This document shows positions 1 through 14,473 of a stretch of 14,473 nucleotides of DNA, one piece after another. The position numbers and the translations under genes were made by a program. Below the pieces are notes generated by a model. That model worked only from the letters and a program-made list of their open reading frames with translations, was not told where the DNA came from and did not search any database. Source of the DNA: Gammaproteobacteria bacterium (lineage in GTDB: Bacteria; Pseudomonadota; Gammaproteobacteria; Steroidobacterales; Steroidobacteraceae); assembly GCA_010031985.1 (NCBI GenBank), contig RGYP01000018.1, positions 1 to 14,473 of the forward strand. Direction: 5' to 3'. How positions within the stretch are numbered: the first letter of the stretch is position 1; every line of letters begins with the position of its first letter.

Positions 1-110
1 TCGAGATCGAGCAGGGCGCGCGTGATGACCAGATGGCCGGTGCTCGACACCGGCAGGAATTCGGTCAGCCCCTCAACGAGGCCGATGACGATGTCGGCGA
101 TCCAATCCAT
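1..110 (-). CDS. uppP: Undecaprenyl-diphosphatase UppP (BacA), N-terminal fragment cut by window edge
   Basis: Only the first 36 codons are inside the window; the gene continues past position 1. The protein begins MDWIADIVIGLVEGLTEFLP and goes on VSSTGHLVITRALLDL. The run GLVEGLTEFLPVSSTGH is the signature first conserved region of the UppP/BacA family, including the glutamates of its E-rich motif. Family members are inner-membrane enzymes that dephosphorylate undecaprenyl diphosphate so that the lipid carrier can be reused for peptidoglycan and other envelope polymers; they also give bacitracin resistance. The ATG lies 21 bases after the stop of the MFS transporter gene on the same strand, so it is probably the last visible gene of that operon. 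The ribosome site (AGGCAG region) is weak. Identity is secure because this motif is very specific; nothing can be said about the missing rest. Confidence 0.93.
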   Translation of the reverse strand, partial: MDWIADIVIGLVEGLTEFLPVSSTGHLVITRALLDL

Positions 111-131
111 CACGCTGCGAGTCTGCCTGGG

Positions 132-1442
132 TCAGTCCGGAATTTTTTGACCGCGGGTTTCGATGACCCACCCTATGCACAACAGCCCGATCACCGGGAC
201 GAATCCGACCATGAACAGCGTGTTGAGCACCACGCTGGCGTCGCCCGCACCGGCCGCAGCCACCGAACCCACGAGGAAAGGTCCGCCCGCTGCGACCACG
301 CGGCCGATGTTGTAGGTGAACCCGGAGCCCGTGGCCCGCAGTCGAGTCGGGAACAATTCGGGAAGGTAAAACGTGAAGGCACCGAAAATGCCGAACACCG
401 TCAGACCGATGAAGAAATACATGTAGAGGCGAATCTGCGGCGGCAGGTCGAGCCCGAAGGTGCAGAGCAGCGACACGGCCGAAAGACCGAGGTAAGTCGC
501 GAACATCGGCTTGCGCCCCCAGTGTTTGGCGAGCGGAATGGTGAGCAGGGTGCCGATCAGACCACCGGTGTTGAAGATCGCGGTTGCCTGTGTCTTCCAC
601 GATTCGATCAGCACGCTGGTGGCGGCCTTGTCGAGGCCGAGCTGCAGCGCTTCGGTTTGCGCGAGGTTTGCCGAGACGACCGGAATGAAGGCATTGCAGC
701 TCCACCACGTGAGCAGTGCCACCATGGCCATCAGCAGCGCGCTGCGGGTACGGGGCCAGATTTCCGGCGCAAAGATTTCGCGGACGCGGGGGGGTGGTGC
801 GCTCGCCGCCGCACTTTCCCAGCGTTCGGGCTCTTTGACGAAGGTGCGGATCCAGAACGCGAAGGCAGCCGGGATGAGACCGAAGATGAGCACGTAGCGC
901 CACGAGACCTCGGGGACTTCGGCGAAAAAATGTCCGGCGATCAGCGCGTTGATGCCCGTGGCCAAGAACAATCCGAAGGGCGCCGCGGTGTAGAGCACTG
1001 CGCCGGCCTCGACGCGCTGATCTTCGGGTACGGCCTCGGCCACGAGCGCACAACCTGCCGCCCACTCACCACCGATGCCGAGACTCGCGATGATGCGACA
1101 GACGATCAGCTGTTCGATGCTGGTCACGAAAGCGCAAAGGCCCGTGCCCACCGCATAAAGCACCATGGTGATGAGCAACACGCGTTTGCGGCCGTAGCGG
1201 TCGGAAATCGGCCCGAACAAGATGCCGCCCACGGCCCAACCCACGAGGAAGATCGCGGTGATCAGGCCTGTCCAGTAAAGGGTGGCGGCGCGGGCTTCCG
1301 GTGAACCGATGGTCAGACCGAGCAGCGTCGGAATCGCATTCGGGGCCACGTAGTTGAACAGCAGGCCGTCAAAGATATCGAAACCCCAGCCAAGCCAGGC
1401 GGCAAAGAGCACGATCCACTGATAGCGGGTCAAGCGCAGCAT
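132..1442 (-). CDS. MFS transporter, carboxylate/metabolite:H+ symporter type
   Basis: A 436-residue integral membrane protein with about 12 hydrophobic segments, the usual size for the major facilitator superfamily. The loop after the second segment has the MFS signature GPISDRYGRKR (about residues 77-87), and a degenerate copy, AKHWGRKPM, follows the seventh segment. The first segment contains the paired acids D22 and D25 in GWGFDIFDG, as in aromatic-acid and sialate/carboxylate:proton symporters, so an organic acid substrate driven by proton symport is the best guess. The substrate cannot be read from sequence. The start is ATG, preceded by a strong purine-rich site (GGGGGGAT, about 4 bases upstream). 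It sits 21 bases after pyrF and 21 bases before uppP, so it is probably cotranscribed with both. A role in importing a pyrimidine precursor such as orotate is possible from context but unproven. Confidence 0.9.
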   Translation of the reverse strand: MLRLTRYQWIVLFAAWLGWGFDIFDGLLFNYVAPNAIPTLLGLTIGSPEARAATLYWTGLITAIFLVGWAVGGILFGPISDRYGRKRVLLITMVLYAVGTGLCAFVTSIEQLIVCRIIASLGIGGEWAAGCALVAEAVPEDQRVEAGAVLYTAAPFGLFLATGINALIAGHFFAEVPEVSWRYVLIFGLIPAAFAFWIRTFVKEPERWESAAASAPPPRVREIFAPEIWPRTRSALLMAMVALLTWWSCNAFIPVVSANLAQTEALQLGLDKAATSVLIESWKTQATAIFNTGGLIGTLLTIPLAKHWGRKPMFATYLGLSAVSLLCTFGLDLPPQIRLYMYFFIGLTVFGIFGAFTFYLPELFPTRLRATGSGFTYNIGRVVAAGGPFLVGSVAAAGAGDASVVLNTLFMVGFVPVIGLLCIGWVIETRGQKIPD

Positions 1443-1463
1443 CGGATCCCCCCGAGCGAAATT

Positions 1464-2311
1464 TCAGCGTACGGCGTTGATCGCCGCGCGCAGTTCGAGT
1501 GTCGCACGCCGGGCGGCTGCGGCGAAGTCCTCGCCAGAGCCGGCGTAGATGATTCCGCGCGAGGAGTTGACGATGAGACCACGGCCGTCCGCTCGTCGAC
1601 CGCTGCGCACGGCTTGCTCGACGTCACCACCCTGTGCGCCGATGCCCGGCACGAGAAAGGTCATGTCGCCGGTCCGCGAACGGATATCGGCGAGTTCGGC
1701 GGGATAGGTTGCACCGACCACGAGCAGGCAGTTGCCATGCGTATTCCATTCACGAGCGACTTTCTCGGCGACGATCTGATAGAGCTTGCGACCGTCGATT
1801 TGCAGATCCTGCAGTTCGCGCGCACCGGCATTCGAGGTACGGCAAAGAATCACCACGCCTTTGTCGGCATGGGCGAGGAAGGGCTCGACGGAATCACGAC
1901 CGAGATAGGGATTGACCGTCACGGCATCGGCACCATAGCGCTCGAAAGCTTCGCGGGCGTATTTTTCGGCGGTGCTGCCGATGTCGCCGCGCTTCGAGTC
2001 GAGGATCACCGGCACGCCCGGCGCGCGCTCGCGGATGTAGCGCAGGGTGTCCTGCAGCTGATCTTCGGCACCGACGGCGGCGTAGTGGGCGATCTGCGGT
2101 TTGTAGGCGCAGACGAGATCAGCCGTTGCATCGACGATGGCGCGATTGAAGTCGTAGATGGCGCGTGGCGAGTGACGCAGATGCAGCGGAAAGCGCTCGA
2201 CCTCGGGGTCGAGACCGACGCACACCATCGACTGACTGGCCGTCATCGCCGCTTCGAGTCGCTGCAGAAAACTCGGCGAGGACGTACGCGCAGAATTCAT
2301 GGAAGGAACAC

Positions 2312-2315
<4 letters not shown>
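1464..2315 (-). CDS. pyrF: Orotidine-5'-phosphate decarboxylase (type 2 family)
   Basis: This 283-residue cytosolic enzyme decarboxylates OMP to UMP, the last step of de novo pyrimidine synthesis. The catalytic D-x-K-x-x-D array is visible as D106-S-K108-R-G-D111 in VILDSKRGDIGSTAEKY. VCVGLDP near residue 31, AYKPQ near 70 and VTVNPYLGRDSVEPFL are typical of the longer, type 2 branch of the family rather than the roughly 240-residue E. coli type. FLVPGIGAQGGD and the near-terminal IVNSSRGIIYAG form the phosphate-binding end of the TIM barrel. The start ATG overlaps the uvrD stop as ATGA, which suggests translational coupling. A second ATG at residue 6 (position 2300) has no better ribosome site, so the first is preferred. 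The MFS gene follows after 21 bases. Confidence 0.96.
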
Positions 2316-4399
<2,084 letters not shown>

Positions 4400-4449
4400 G
4401 GGCGGGGCGAAATCGGCGCAGTCGGCGCGGCGCGCGATTCTACCGGCTT

Positions 4450-5508
4450 TCAGTGCGGGTCGCGGAGTTGGCTTTCCTCGAGGAAGCGCAGCAACGCCGA
4501 GACCAGCGTCAGCAACACGGGGCCGATGATGAGACCGATACCACCAAAAGCCGCTGCGCCGCCGATCACGCCCATGAACACGGCCAGCGTCGAGACGTGG
4601 GCGTGCGTCGACACCAGTAGCGGTCGCAGAAAATTGTCGGCGACCGAAATGAATGCACCCCAACCGAGCATGAAGAGCGCCGCACTCGAGCGGTCCATGA
4701 CGGCAAGCGCGAGTGCCGCCGGTAGCCAGACGAACGCCGTACCGCCAGCCGGCAGCAAAGAGAACAGCGCGGCGAGTACGCCGAACACGACCGGCGAGGG
4801 CAAGCCCGTGAGCGCGAAACCGATACCCGTCAGTGCACCCTGAATGAGTGCGGTGAGTCCCGAACCGTACACGACCGCACGAGTCGTGTTGGCCAACAAG
4901 GTGAAACATTGCTCGCGTCGAGCGCTTTCGATCGGCAGCAAGTTGGCGAAACGCTGCTGCATCGCGCGTCCATCGCGCAACATGAAGAACAACAGAAACA
5001 GCATCAGCATGAAGGCGAGCGTGGTGTTGAGGGCGCCGAGCACCAGTTGGCTGCCGAGGTTGGCTGCATGGCGCAGCAGTGTTTGCCCGATGGTGATGAG
5101 AAAGCCGTTGATCTCGGCGGTATCGACGTCCAGCGTTGCGGTGAGATAGGCGACGATCGGACCCACGAGCGGATAATCTTCGATGCGATCGAGCAGCGTA
5201 CCGTCGATGCGCCACGGGCTGTGCTGCAACTCCTGCACCAGCGAGCGCCCCTGCTCGATGAAGCTGGCGCCGAGCAGCAGCAAGGGCAGAAACACCACGA
5301 GGGGCGTGAGCAAGGTCAGGATGGTGGCGGCCAGTGTCGGACGATTGCCGAAGGTCACGATCAGTCGATCTTGCAGCGGTGCCAGCAGTACGGCGAGCAC
5401 GATGGCCCAGGCGAGTGCCGACCAGAACGGTGCAAGCACGAGCCACACCGCGACTCCCAAGATGCCCACGCTCAGGACGAGCACGCTGCGTCGATAAAAC
5501 TCGCTCAT
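4450..5508 (-). CDS. AI-2E family transporter / PerM-like permease
   Basis: A 352-residue polytopic inner-membrane protein. Two hydrophobic segments lie at the N-terminus (VLVLSVGILGVAVWLVLAPF, then WAIVLAVLLAPLQDRL), another pair around residues 60-80, a long soluble stretch, then four to five closely spaced segments in the C-terminal half. The end GGAAAFGGIGLIIGPVLLTL, with F-G-x-x-G-x-x-x-G-P, is the hallmark of the AI-2E/PerM (UPF0118) family. Members have been linked to export of autoinducer-2 or to Na+/H+ antiport, so the substrate here is unknown. The ATG at 5508 is chosen: the frame could open at GTG 5517, but that codon lies inside the likely -10 box and adds only three residues. There is no Shine-Dalgarno sequence upstream, fitting a leaderless message. 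It is the first gene of the minus-strand run leading to uvrD and pyrF. Confidence 0.9.
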   Translation of the reverse strand: MSEFYRRSVLVLSVGILGVAVWLVLAPFWSALAWAIVLAVLLAPLQDRLIVTFGNRPTLAATILTLLTPLVVFLPLLLLGASFIEQGRSLVQELQHSPWRIDGTLLDRIEDYPLVGPIVAYLTATLDVDTAEINGFLITIGQTLLRHAANLGSQLVLGALNTTLAFMLMLFLLFFMLRDGRAMQQRFANLLPIESARREQCFTLLANTTRAVVYGSGLTALIQGALTGIGFALTGLPSPVVFGVLAALFSLLPAGGTAFVWLPAALALAVMDRSSAALFMLGWGAFISVADNFLRPLLVSTHAHVSTLAVFMGVIGGAAAFGGIGLIIGPVLLTLVSALLRFLEESQLRDPH

Positions 5509-5529
5509 GCCCGCCACTATACTGTCGTC
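5509..5529. promoter_or_regulatory. Candidate bidirectional, leaderless promoter between divergent genes
   Basis: Only 21 bases separate the ATG of the AI-2E permease (minus strand) from the GTG of the VOC lipoprotein (plus strand). In the gap, the plus strand reads TATACT at 5518-5523 and the minus strand reads TATAGT at 5521-5516; each matches the sigma-70 -10 consensus at five of six bases, and they share the central TATA. Counting seven bases from each hexamer places the expected transcript start at 5530 on the plus strand, exactly the GTG, and at 5509 on the minus strand, one base from the ATG. Neither side has a Shine-Dalgarno sequence. The -35 matches are poor on both sides. A symmetric promoter giving leaderless or nearly leaderless messages is inferred. 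If the lipoprotein instead starts at GTG 5560, its leader would be about 30 bases. Confidence 0.5.
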
Positions 5530-6624
5530 GTGGGCAAGCTCGCAGTAATCGCCGTCACCGTGGTCCGTGCGCTGTTGCTCGCGGGTTGCCTCGTGCTCGT
5601 CGGCTGTATCGACCCTGCTGCGCGTGGTCTTGCCCGTCCATCGAAATCGGAGGTTCCGGTCGTGCCACCCGTCAATTACACCGCCAAGGCGTTTGCCTAC
5701 GTCGTCATCAGCGTCGCCGACATGGATCAGGCGCTCGGACTTTGGGTGTCACGCTTCGGCATGCAGATCGTCGTTCGGCGTCAGGGCTCGGACCCCGGGC
5801 TCGCGAAACTTTGGGGGCTGGGTGAAGGCGACATCATCGACCAAGCCTTGCTGGTCACGCCGGGTCGCGAGCAGGGCGGTGTGCATTTGGTGCGGTTTCG
5901 CATGCCGGGTGCGCCGGTGCGCGAAGGCGCGGCGCCCACCGATCTCGTTCCGAAGAGTGTCGACGTCGCCGTGCACGACATTCGCGCGCGGTACGCCGAA
6001 CTCGAAGCGGCCGGTTACCAGTTCCGCTCGAAGATCGGCCGCTTCGAAACCGACGGCATCGTCGTACACGAAGTGCACATGAACGGGCCGGAGTCGGTGA
6101 ATCTCGTGTTTCTCGAACAAGAGGGCAAGCCCGAGCATGTCAGCAGTTTGGGTTACGGCGTCGCGCCGCAAGTCATCGCCACGACGCCCGACAATCTCGG
6201 CGAGAAGGCGTTCTTCGAAAAAGTTCTGGGACTCGACGAGACCTCGTACCACCGCTTCTCGGGTCCGGAGGTCGAGCGTACGATCGGACTGCCGCCCGGC
6301 GGTGGTCTCGACGTCCGCATTTTCGGTGATGCCGCCTACGACTACGGACGACTCGAGATCGTGCAGTACGAGGGCGTGCAGAGCAAAGATTTGTATCCGC
6401 GGGCGCTACCGCCGGCGCGGGGTTTGTTGTCGGTGACGTTCTTCGTGCCGAGCATCGATACCGCACTCGCGCGAGCGGCAGCTTTGCTGCAGGAGCGCGG
6501 AGCCGCGGCGATGCGCAGCGCGCCGCGCGATCATGGCATCACCGATACGTTGTTCGGACGTGCGCGGATGGCAACCTTGACCTCGCCCGCTGGTTTGGTG
6601 GTTCAGCTCGTCGAGCGTCCCTGA
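5530..6624 (+). CDS. Exported lipoprotein with two VOC (glyoxalase-fold) domains
   Basis: About 364 residues. The N-terminus is a lipoprotein signal peptide with two overlapping lipobox candidates, LAGC (Cys20) and LVGC (Cys26); residues after Cys26 are Ile-Asp, with no Asp at +2, so outer-membrane sorting is plausible. The mature part holds four beta-alpha-beta-beta-beta modules, that is two VOC domains: AFAYVVISVADMDQALGLW (module 1), SVDVAVHDIRARYAELEAAG (2), QVIATTPDNLGEKAFFEKVL (3), LLSVTFFVPSIDTALARAAA (4). The first-strand histidine that binds metal in glyoxalase I is absent (FAYVVISV), so a metal enzyme of that type is doubtful; ligand binding or another VOC activity is as likely. Start: GTG 5530, or GTG 5560, which gives a shorter, cleaner signal peptide because the first choice places Arg13 inside the hydrophobic core. 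The open frame further upstream is antisense to the permease gene. No specific function is recognised. Confidence 0.82.
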   Translation: MGKLAVIAVTVVRALLLAGCLVLVGCIDPAARGLARPSKSEVPVVPPVNYTAKAFAYVVISVADMDQALGLWVSRFGMQIVVRRQGSDPGLAKLWGLGEGDIIDQALLVTPGREQGGVHLVRFRMPGAPVREGAAPTDLVPKSVDVAVHDIRARYAELEAAGYQFRSKIGRFETDGIVVHEVHMNGPESVNLVFLEQEGKPEHVSSLGYGVAPQVIATTPDNLGEKAFFEKVLGLDETSYHRFSGPEVERTIGLPPGGGLDVRIFGDAAYDYGRLEIVQYEGVQSKDLYPRALPPARGLLSVTFFVPSIDTALARAAALLQERGAAAMRSAPRDHGITDTLFGRARMATLTSPAGLVVQLVERP

Positions 6625-6638
6625 CAAAGGATCGACGA
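6608..6638. terminator. Possible hairpin at the convergent gene ends
   Basis: The lipoprotein and the metallo-hydrolase genes end 15 bases apart facing each other. TCGTCGA (6608-6614) can pair with TCGACGA (6632-6638). Just inside, TCC (6618-6620) pairs with GGA (6629-6631) after a three-base bulge. The structure contains the lipoprotein stop codon. There is no T-run on either strand, so it is not a classical intrinsic terminator; it may act as an mRNA 3'-end structure or be chance in GC-rich DNA. Confidence 0.25.
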
Positions 6639-6639
6639 C

Positions 6640-7443
6640 TTACCAGCGATTGCGCAACTCGCGTAGCTTCAAAAAAATCGTCTCTGCGTCGGGTCGCTCG
6701 GCAAGATCCGCGAACGTGCCGCGCAGTCCGGCGATGACTGCCGGATGTTGCAATCTGAAAAACGTGTTGATGCGGCGCTCATCGCCGAGCGTGGTGGTCG
6801 GCGCTTGTGCGCCGTCGCGACCCTGGACGGCGGCGAGCAGGGCGGCCGCATCGCCGTTGCCGGGCTCGCGGTCGAGCGTGAAGGCGAGATTGCGGGAGAG
6901 ATAATCGTGTCCGGGGTGGATCCGCGTGGCGTCGGGCAGGCGCGCAAGGCAGTCGACGAAGGTGTGGTACAGCAAACGGGGGTCGCCGCCGTTGTGACAA
7001 TTGCCGGCTCCGGCGTTGAATAAGGTGTCGCCACATAAAAGGTCGGGTGCCGCCGTTGCCGACCGACCGCGCGCGAGCAAACAGAGATGTGCGCGGGTAT
7101 GCCCGGGTGTATCGAGGCACTCGAGCTCGACCGTCTTGCCGACCCGAACGGTTTCCCCGTGGGCGAGCCCACGATCCAGACCCGGGATGCGCCCGCCTGC
7201 GCCCGCATGGGCGAGCACCCTTGCCCCGGTCGCGGCGCGCAGCGCTTCGTTGCCGCCGATGTGGTCACCATGTTCGTGGGTGTTGAGGATCTGGGTGATC
7301 GTCCAGCCACGTTCGCGGGCGGTCGCTGCGCAGAGCTCCCAATCGAGGGGGTCGACTGCCAGCGCCTCGCCCGACTCGCTGCAGGCGATCAGATAGTGGT
7401 AATTGCGCCACGCGTTTGCGGGCCAAAGTCGCTCGATGATCAT
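6640..7443 (-). CDS. gloB: Metallo-beta-lactamase-fold hydrolase, glyoxalase II (GloB)-like
   Basis: A 267-residue predicted cytosolic hydrolase. The metal motif THEHGDH is at residues 55-61, followed by DTPGHTRAH, then GDTLF with its bridging aspartate, then HPGHDYLSRN, giving the full binuclear-site ligand order of glyoxalase II. The C-terminal LGDERRINTFFR and the terminal LRELRNRW resemble the hydroxyacylglutathione hydrolase C-terminal domain (E. coli GloB has ERQINVFLR there), which separates it from short generic MBL proteins. The usual role is hydrolysis of S-lactoylglutathione to lactate and glutathione. One difference: after GDTLF the family's GGCGR-x-FEG segment is replaced by NAGAGNCHNGGDP, so thioester or glutathione recognition may differ. 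ATG 7443, with GAGG upstream, is preferred over TTG 7461. It is convergent with the VOC lipoprotein and divergent from pcs. Confidence 0.85.
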   Translation of the reverse strand: MIIERLWPANAWRNYHYLIACSESGEALAVDPLDWELCAATARERGWTITQILNTHEHGDHIGGNEALRAATGARVLAHAGAGGRIPGLDRGLAHGETVRVGKTVELECLDTPGHTRAHLCLLARGRSATAAPDLLCGDTLFNAGAGNCHNGGDPRLLYHTFVDCLARLPDATRIHPGHDYLSRNLAFTLDREPGNGDAAALLAAVQGRDGAQAPTTTLGDERRINTFFRLQHPAVIAGLRGTFADLAERPDAETIFLKLRELRNRW

Positions 7444-7564
7444 GGGCTGCCTCGGTTGCAATGGTGTGCTGCTGAGCGTCGGGCGGCAAGGAAGTGAAGT
7501 TTCACACGCGTCTTTTCACATACTGCCGTGTTAGATTGACCTCTGGGGGCGGAGTACGACATCG
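7444..7564. promoter_or_regulatory. Divergent control region of gloB-like gene and pcs-mcr
   Basis: This 121-base gap is the only place for the start signals of the 3-hydroxypropionate operon. Toward pcs it contains a perfect 5-base inverted repeat GTGAA-GT-TTCAC (7494-7505); a second TTCACA at 7515-7520, repeating the one at 7501-7506; an extended -10-like TGTTAGATT (7529-7537); and a purine-rich ribosome site GGGGGCGGAG (7545-7554) 10 bases before the pcs ATG. If the extended -10 is used, transcription would start near 7544 and the inverted repeat would be centred near -44, an activator-like position. No good -35 is seen. These assignments are by eye only. Confidence 0.4.
7494..7505. repeat. 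Inverted repeat GTGAA-GT-TTCAC, candidate operator upstream of pcs
   Basis: A perfect two-arm palindrome (arms of five bases, two-base centre) whose right arm TTCACA recurs as a direct repeat at 7515-7520. The position, about 60-70 bases before the pcs start codon in a short divergent region, fits a regulator site. The arms are short and chance occurrence is possible. I do not recognise the motif of a known regulator. Confidence 0.35.
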
Positions 7565-13083
<5,519 letters not shown>

Positions 13084-13087
<4 letters not shown>

Positions 13088-14473
13088 TCGGCAAGAGAAA
13101 AAAATCCGGCCAAGTAGCCAAGTCCGCCAAGGTGACCAAACCCACTATGGCAAAAGCCAAAAAAGTCACCAAGGTCGCGGTCGTATCAAAGAAATCGACA
13201 TCGAAGAAATCGGCGCTGGCCATGCGGCCCGGACGACTCGTCGGCAAGGTGGCTCTCGTCTCCGGTGCAGCTGGCAACATCGGTGAAGTGATCGTCCGTC
13301 GCTATCTCGAAGAAGGGGCGACGGTGGTGATGGTGGGCCGCAATCAGTCCAAACTCGAAGCGGCTCGCGAAAAATTACTGGCACTGAGCGCTGCGCCCGC
13401 CGAGCACGCGGTCGTCCTGGCTTTCGATGCCTCCGATGCCGGTCAGGCCCGCTTCGGAGTCGAAACGGTCATGCGTCAGTTCGGCAGGCTCGACATTCTC
13501 GTCAACAACGCCGGATCGGCGGGACCCAAGGCACCGATCGACAATCTGCCGTTGTCACGCGAGGAGCTCGAAACGCTGCGTGCGACAGGCTCGACCGACA
13601 CCGAAACCGTGGCCGATGCGGCCGGCAACTTGCTCGGGCTCAGCTGGAACATGGTACGCGCTGCCGCGCCGCACCTTGCGGCGGGCTCAAGCATCATCAA
13701 CGTATCGACGATTTTTTCACGCACGGGTTACTACGGTCGTGCGGCGTACGTCGTGCCGAAGTCCGCACTCAATGCGTTCTCGCGGCAGTTGGCCTTGCAG
13801 CTCGGGCAGCGCGGGATTCGCGTCAACACGGTTTTTCCGGGACCGATCGAGAGCGATCGCATCCGCACGGTCTTCAAGGCGATGGACAAGTTGCGCAAGG
13901 CGCCGGAAGGCACTACGGCCAATGATTTCACGGCGACGATGGCGCTTGCGCGTGCCGATGCCGACAGCGGTACCGCCAAAAGTCTGCCGACGGTCGAAGA
14001 CGTCGCCAACACCATCGTTTTTTTGGGCAGCGACGAATCGATGGCTTTCAGTGCGCAGGGCTTCGAAGTCACGAACGGCATGCAGGTGGTGCACGAGTCG
14101 CGCTCGACTTGGGTATCGCGACCCGAATTGCGCACCGTCGATGGCACCGGCTCCACGGTGCTGGTGGCGGCCGGCGATCAGGTCATGGACGCCCTGGCGA
14201 TCGCGCGCATTCAAGCGGGCTGCGGAGCGCGGGTACTGTTGGGTCTCGGCAGCGAAGAGGCCGTGCAGGCGGCGCGTGCAGCCTTGCGAAAAACCGATGC
14301 GGATCGTCGCATCGAACCCGTGCTCTTCGACCGCCATCGCCCGGAAACTTTGGCGTCCTCGCTGGCGGGGGTGGAGCCTACGCAATGTCTGCACGGCGCG
14401 ATCGTGCTGCCGGCTTTCGGCAATTGGCGATTCAAGGCGCCACTCGCCGAGGCCACCGATGCCGACGTCGAGG
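13084..14473 (+). CDS. mcr: Malonyl-CoA reductase (bifunctional, NADPH), N-terminal part, cut by window edge
   Basis: 463 codons are visible; family members have about 1220 residues, so most of the protein lies beyond 14473. After a basic tail (residues 1-46) an SDR domain starts with GRLVGKVALVSGAAGNIG, including the NADPH loop GAAGNIG at 61-67. NNAG is at 141-144, and the S-Y-K catalytic set is S208, Y222 and K226. The segments NVSTIFSR..YYGR and FPGPIESDRIRTVF match the Chloroflexus Mcr N-terminal half as I recall it, which distinguishes it from general SDRs. In Chloroflexus the N-terminal half reduces malonate semialdehyde to 3-hydroxypropionate and the C-terminal half reduces malonyl-CoA to the semialdehyde, so only the second step's domain is seen here. 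Its product is the substrate of the adjacent pcs protein. The tail is K-rich and absent from the Chloroflexus protein, whose start aligns near Met47. Confidence 0.93.

Noticed and set aside
33..1304. 423-residue plus-strand open frame over the MFS gene
   Set aside because: Its composition is dominated by His, Arg, Glu and Asp with no domain, and it is opposite a gene with clear MFS motifs and a ribosome site.
4400..5446. 350-residue upstream extension of the uvrD frame
   Set aside because: It lies in another frame of the AI-2E permease gene; the protein from ATG 4399 matches UvrD from its first residues.
4909..5529. Upstream extension of the VOC lipoprotein frame
   Set aside because: It is antisense to the permease gene, is Gln/Glu/His-rich with no domain, and would bury the lipoprotein signal peptide internally.
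5530..7443. VOC lipoprotein plus GloB-like gene as a glyoxalase I/II detoxification pair
   Set aside because: The VOC protein is predicted to be exported and lacks the first metal histidine, and the genes are convergent rather than cotranscribed, so a direct pathway is not supported.
7444..7461. TTG start of the GloB-like protein six codons upstream
   Set aside because: ATG 7443 has GAGG at suitable spacing and gives the family-typical N-terminus; the TTG would have no clear ribosome site.

Overview
The window looks like a piece of a GC-rich proteobacterial chromosome, most likely gammaproteobacterial, though this is inferred from gene content and protein style only. Coding density is very high. 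No intergenic stretch exceeds about 120 bases, and I see no tRNA, rRNA, CRISPR array, insertion sequence or other mobile element.

Left part (1-5508), all on the minus strand: a tightly packed, operon-like run read right to left. It holds an AI-2E/PerM-type membrane permease, a UvrD helicase, orotidine-5'-phosphate decarboxylase (pyrF, ATGA overlap with uvrD), an MFS carboxylate-type transporter, and the first 36 codons of uppP (undecaprenyl-diphosphatase), which runs off the window. This is a housekeeping block of repair, pyrimidine synthesis, transport and cell-wall lipid recycling.

Middle (5509-7564): a 21-base divergent gap carries -10-like hexamers facing both ways, each placed about 7 bases from a start codon. 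It separates the permease from a plus-strand lipoprotein made of two VOC (glyoxalase-fold) domains. Convergent to it, 15 bases away, is a glyoxalase-II-type metallo-hydrolase. A 120-base divergent region then precedes the right-hand operon.

Right part (7565-14473), plus strand: this is the notable content. An 1840-residue trifunctional propionyl-CoA synthase (pcs: acyl-CoA synthetase, enoyl-CoA hydratase and enoyl-CoA reductase in one chain) overlaps by ATGA with the start of a malonyl-CoA reductase (mcr), of which 463 codons are visible. Together they would carry out malonyl-CoA -> malonate semialdehyde -> 3-hydroxypropionate -> 3-hydroxypropionyl-CoA -> acrylyl-CoA -> propionyl-CoA. That is the reductive core of the 3-hydroxypropionate bi-cycle of Chloroflexus, here as a two-gene module beside ordinary proteobacterial housekeeping genes. 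Mcr carries a 46-residue lysine-rich N-terminal tail with no acidic residue, which my recollection of the Chloroflexus protein lacks. No other bi-cycle gene (malyl-CoA lyase, propionyl-CoA carboxylase, methylmalonyl-CoA mutase) is in the window. Whether the module supports autotrophy, mixotrophic assimilation or propionyl-CoA supply cannot be decided here.
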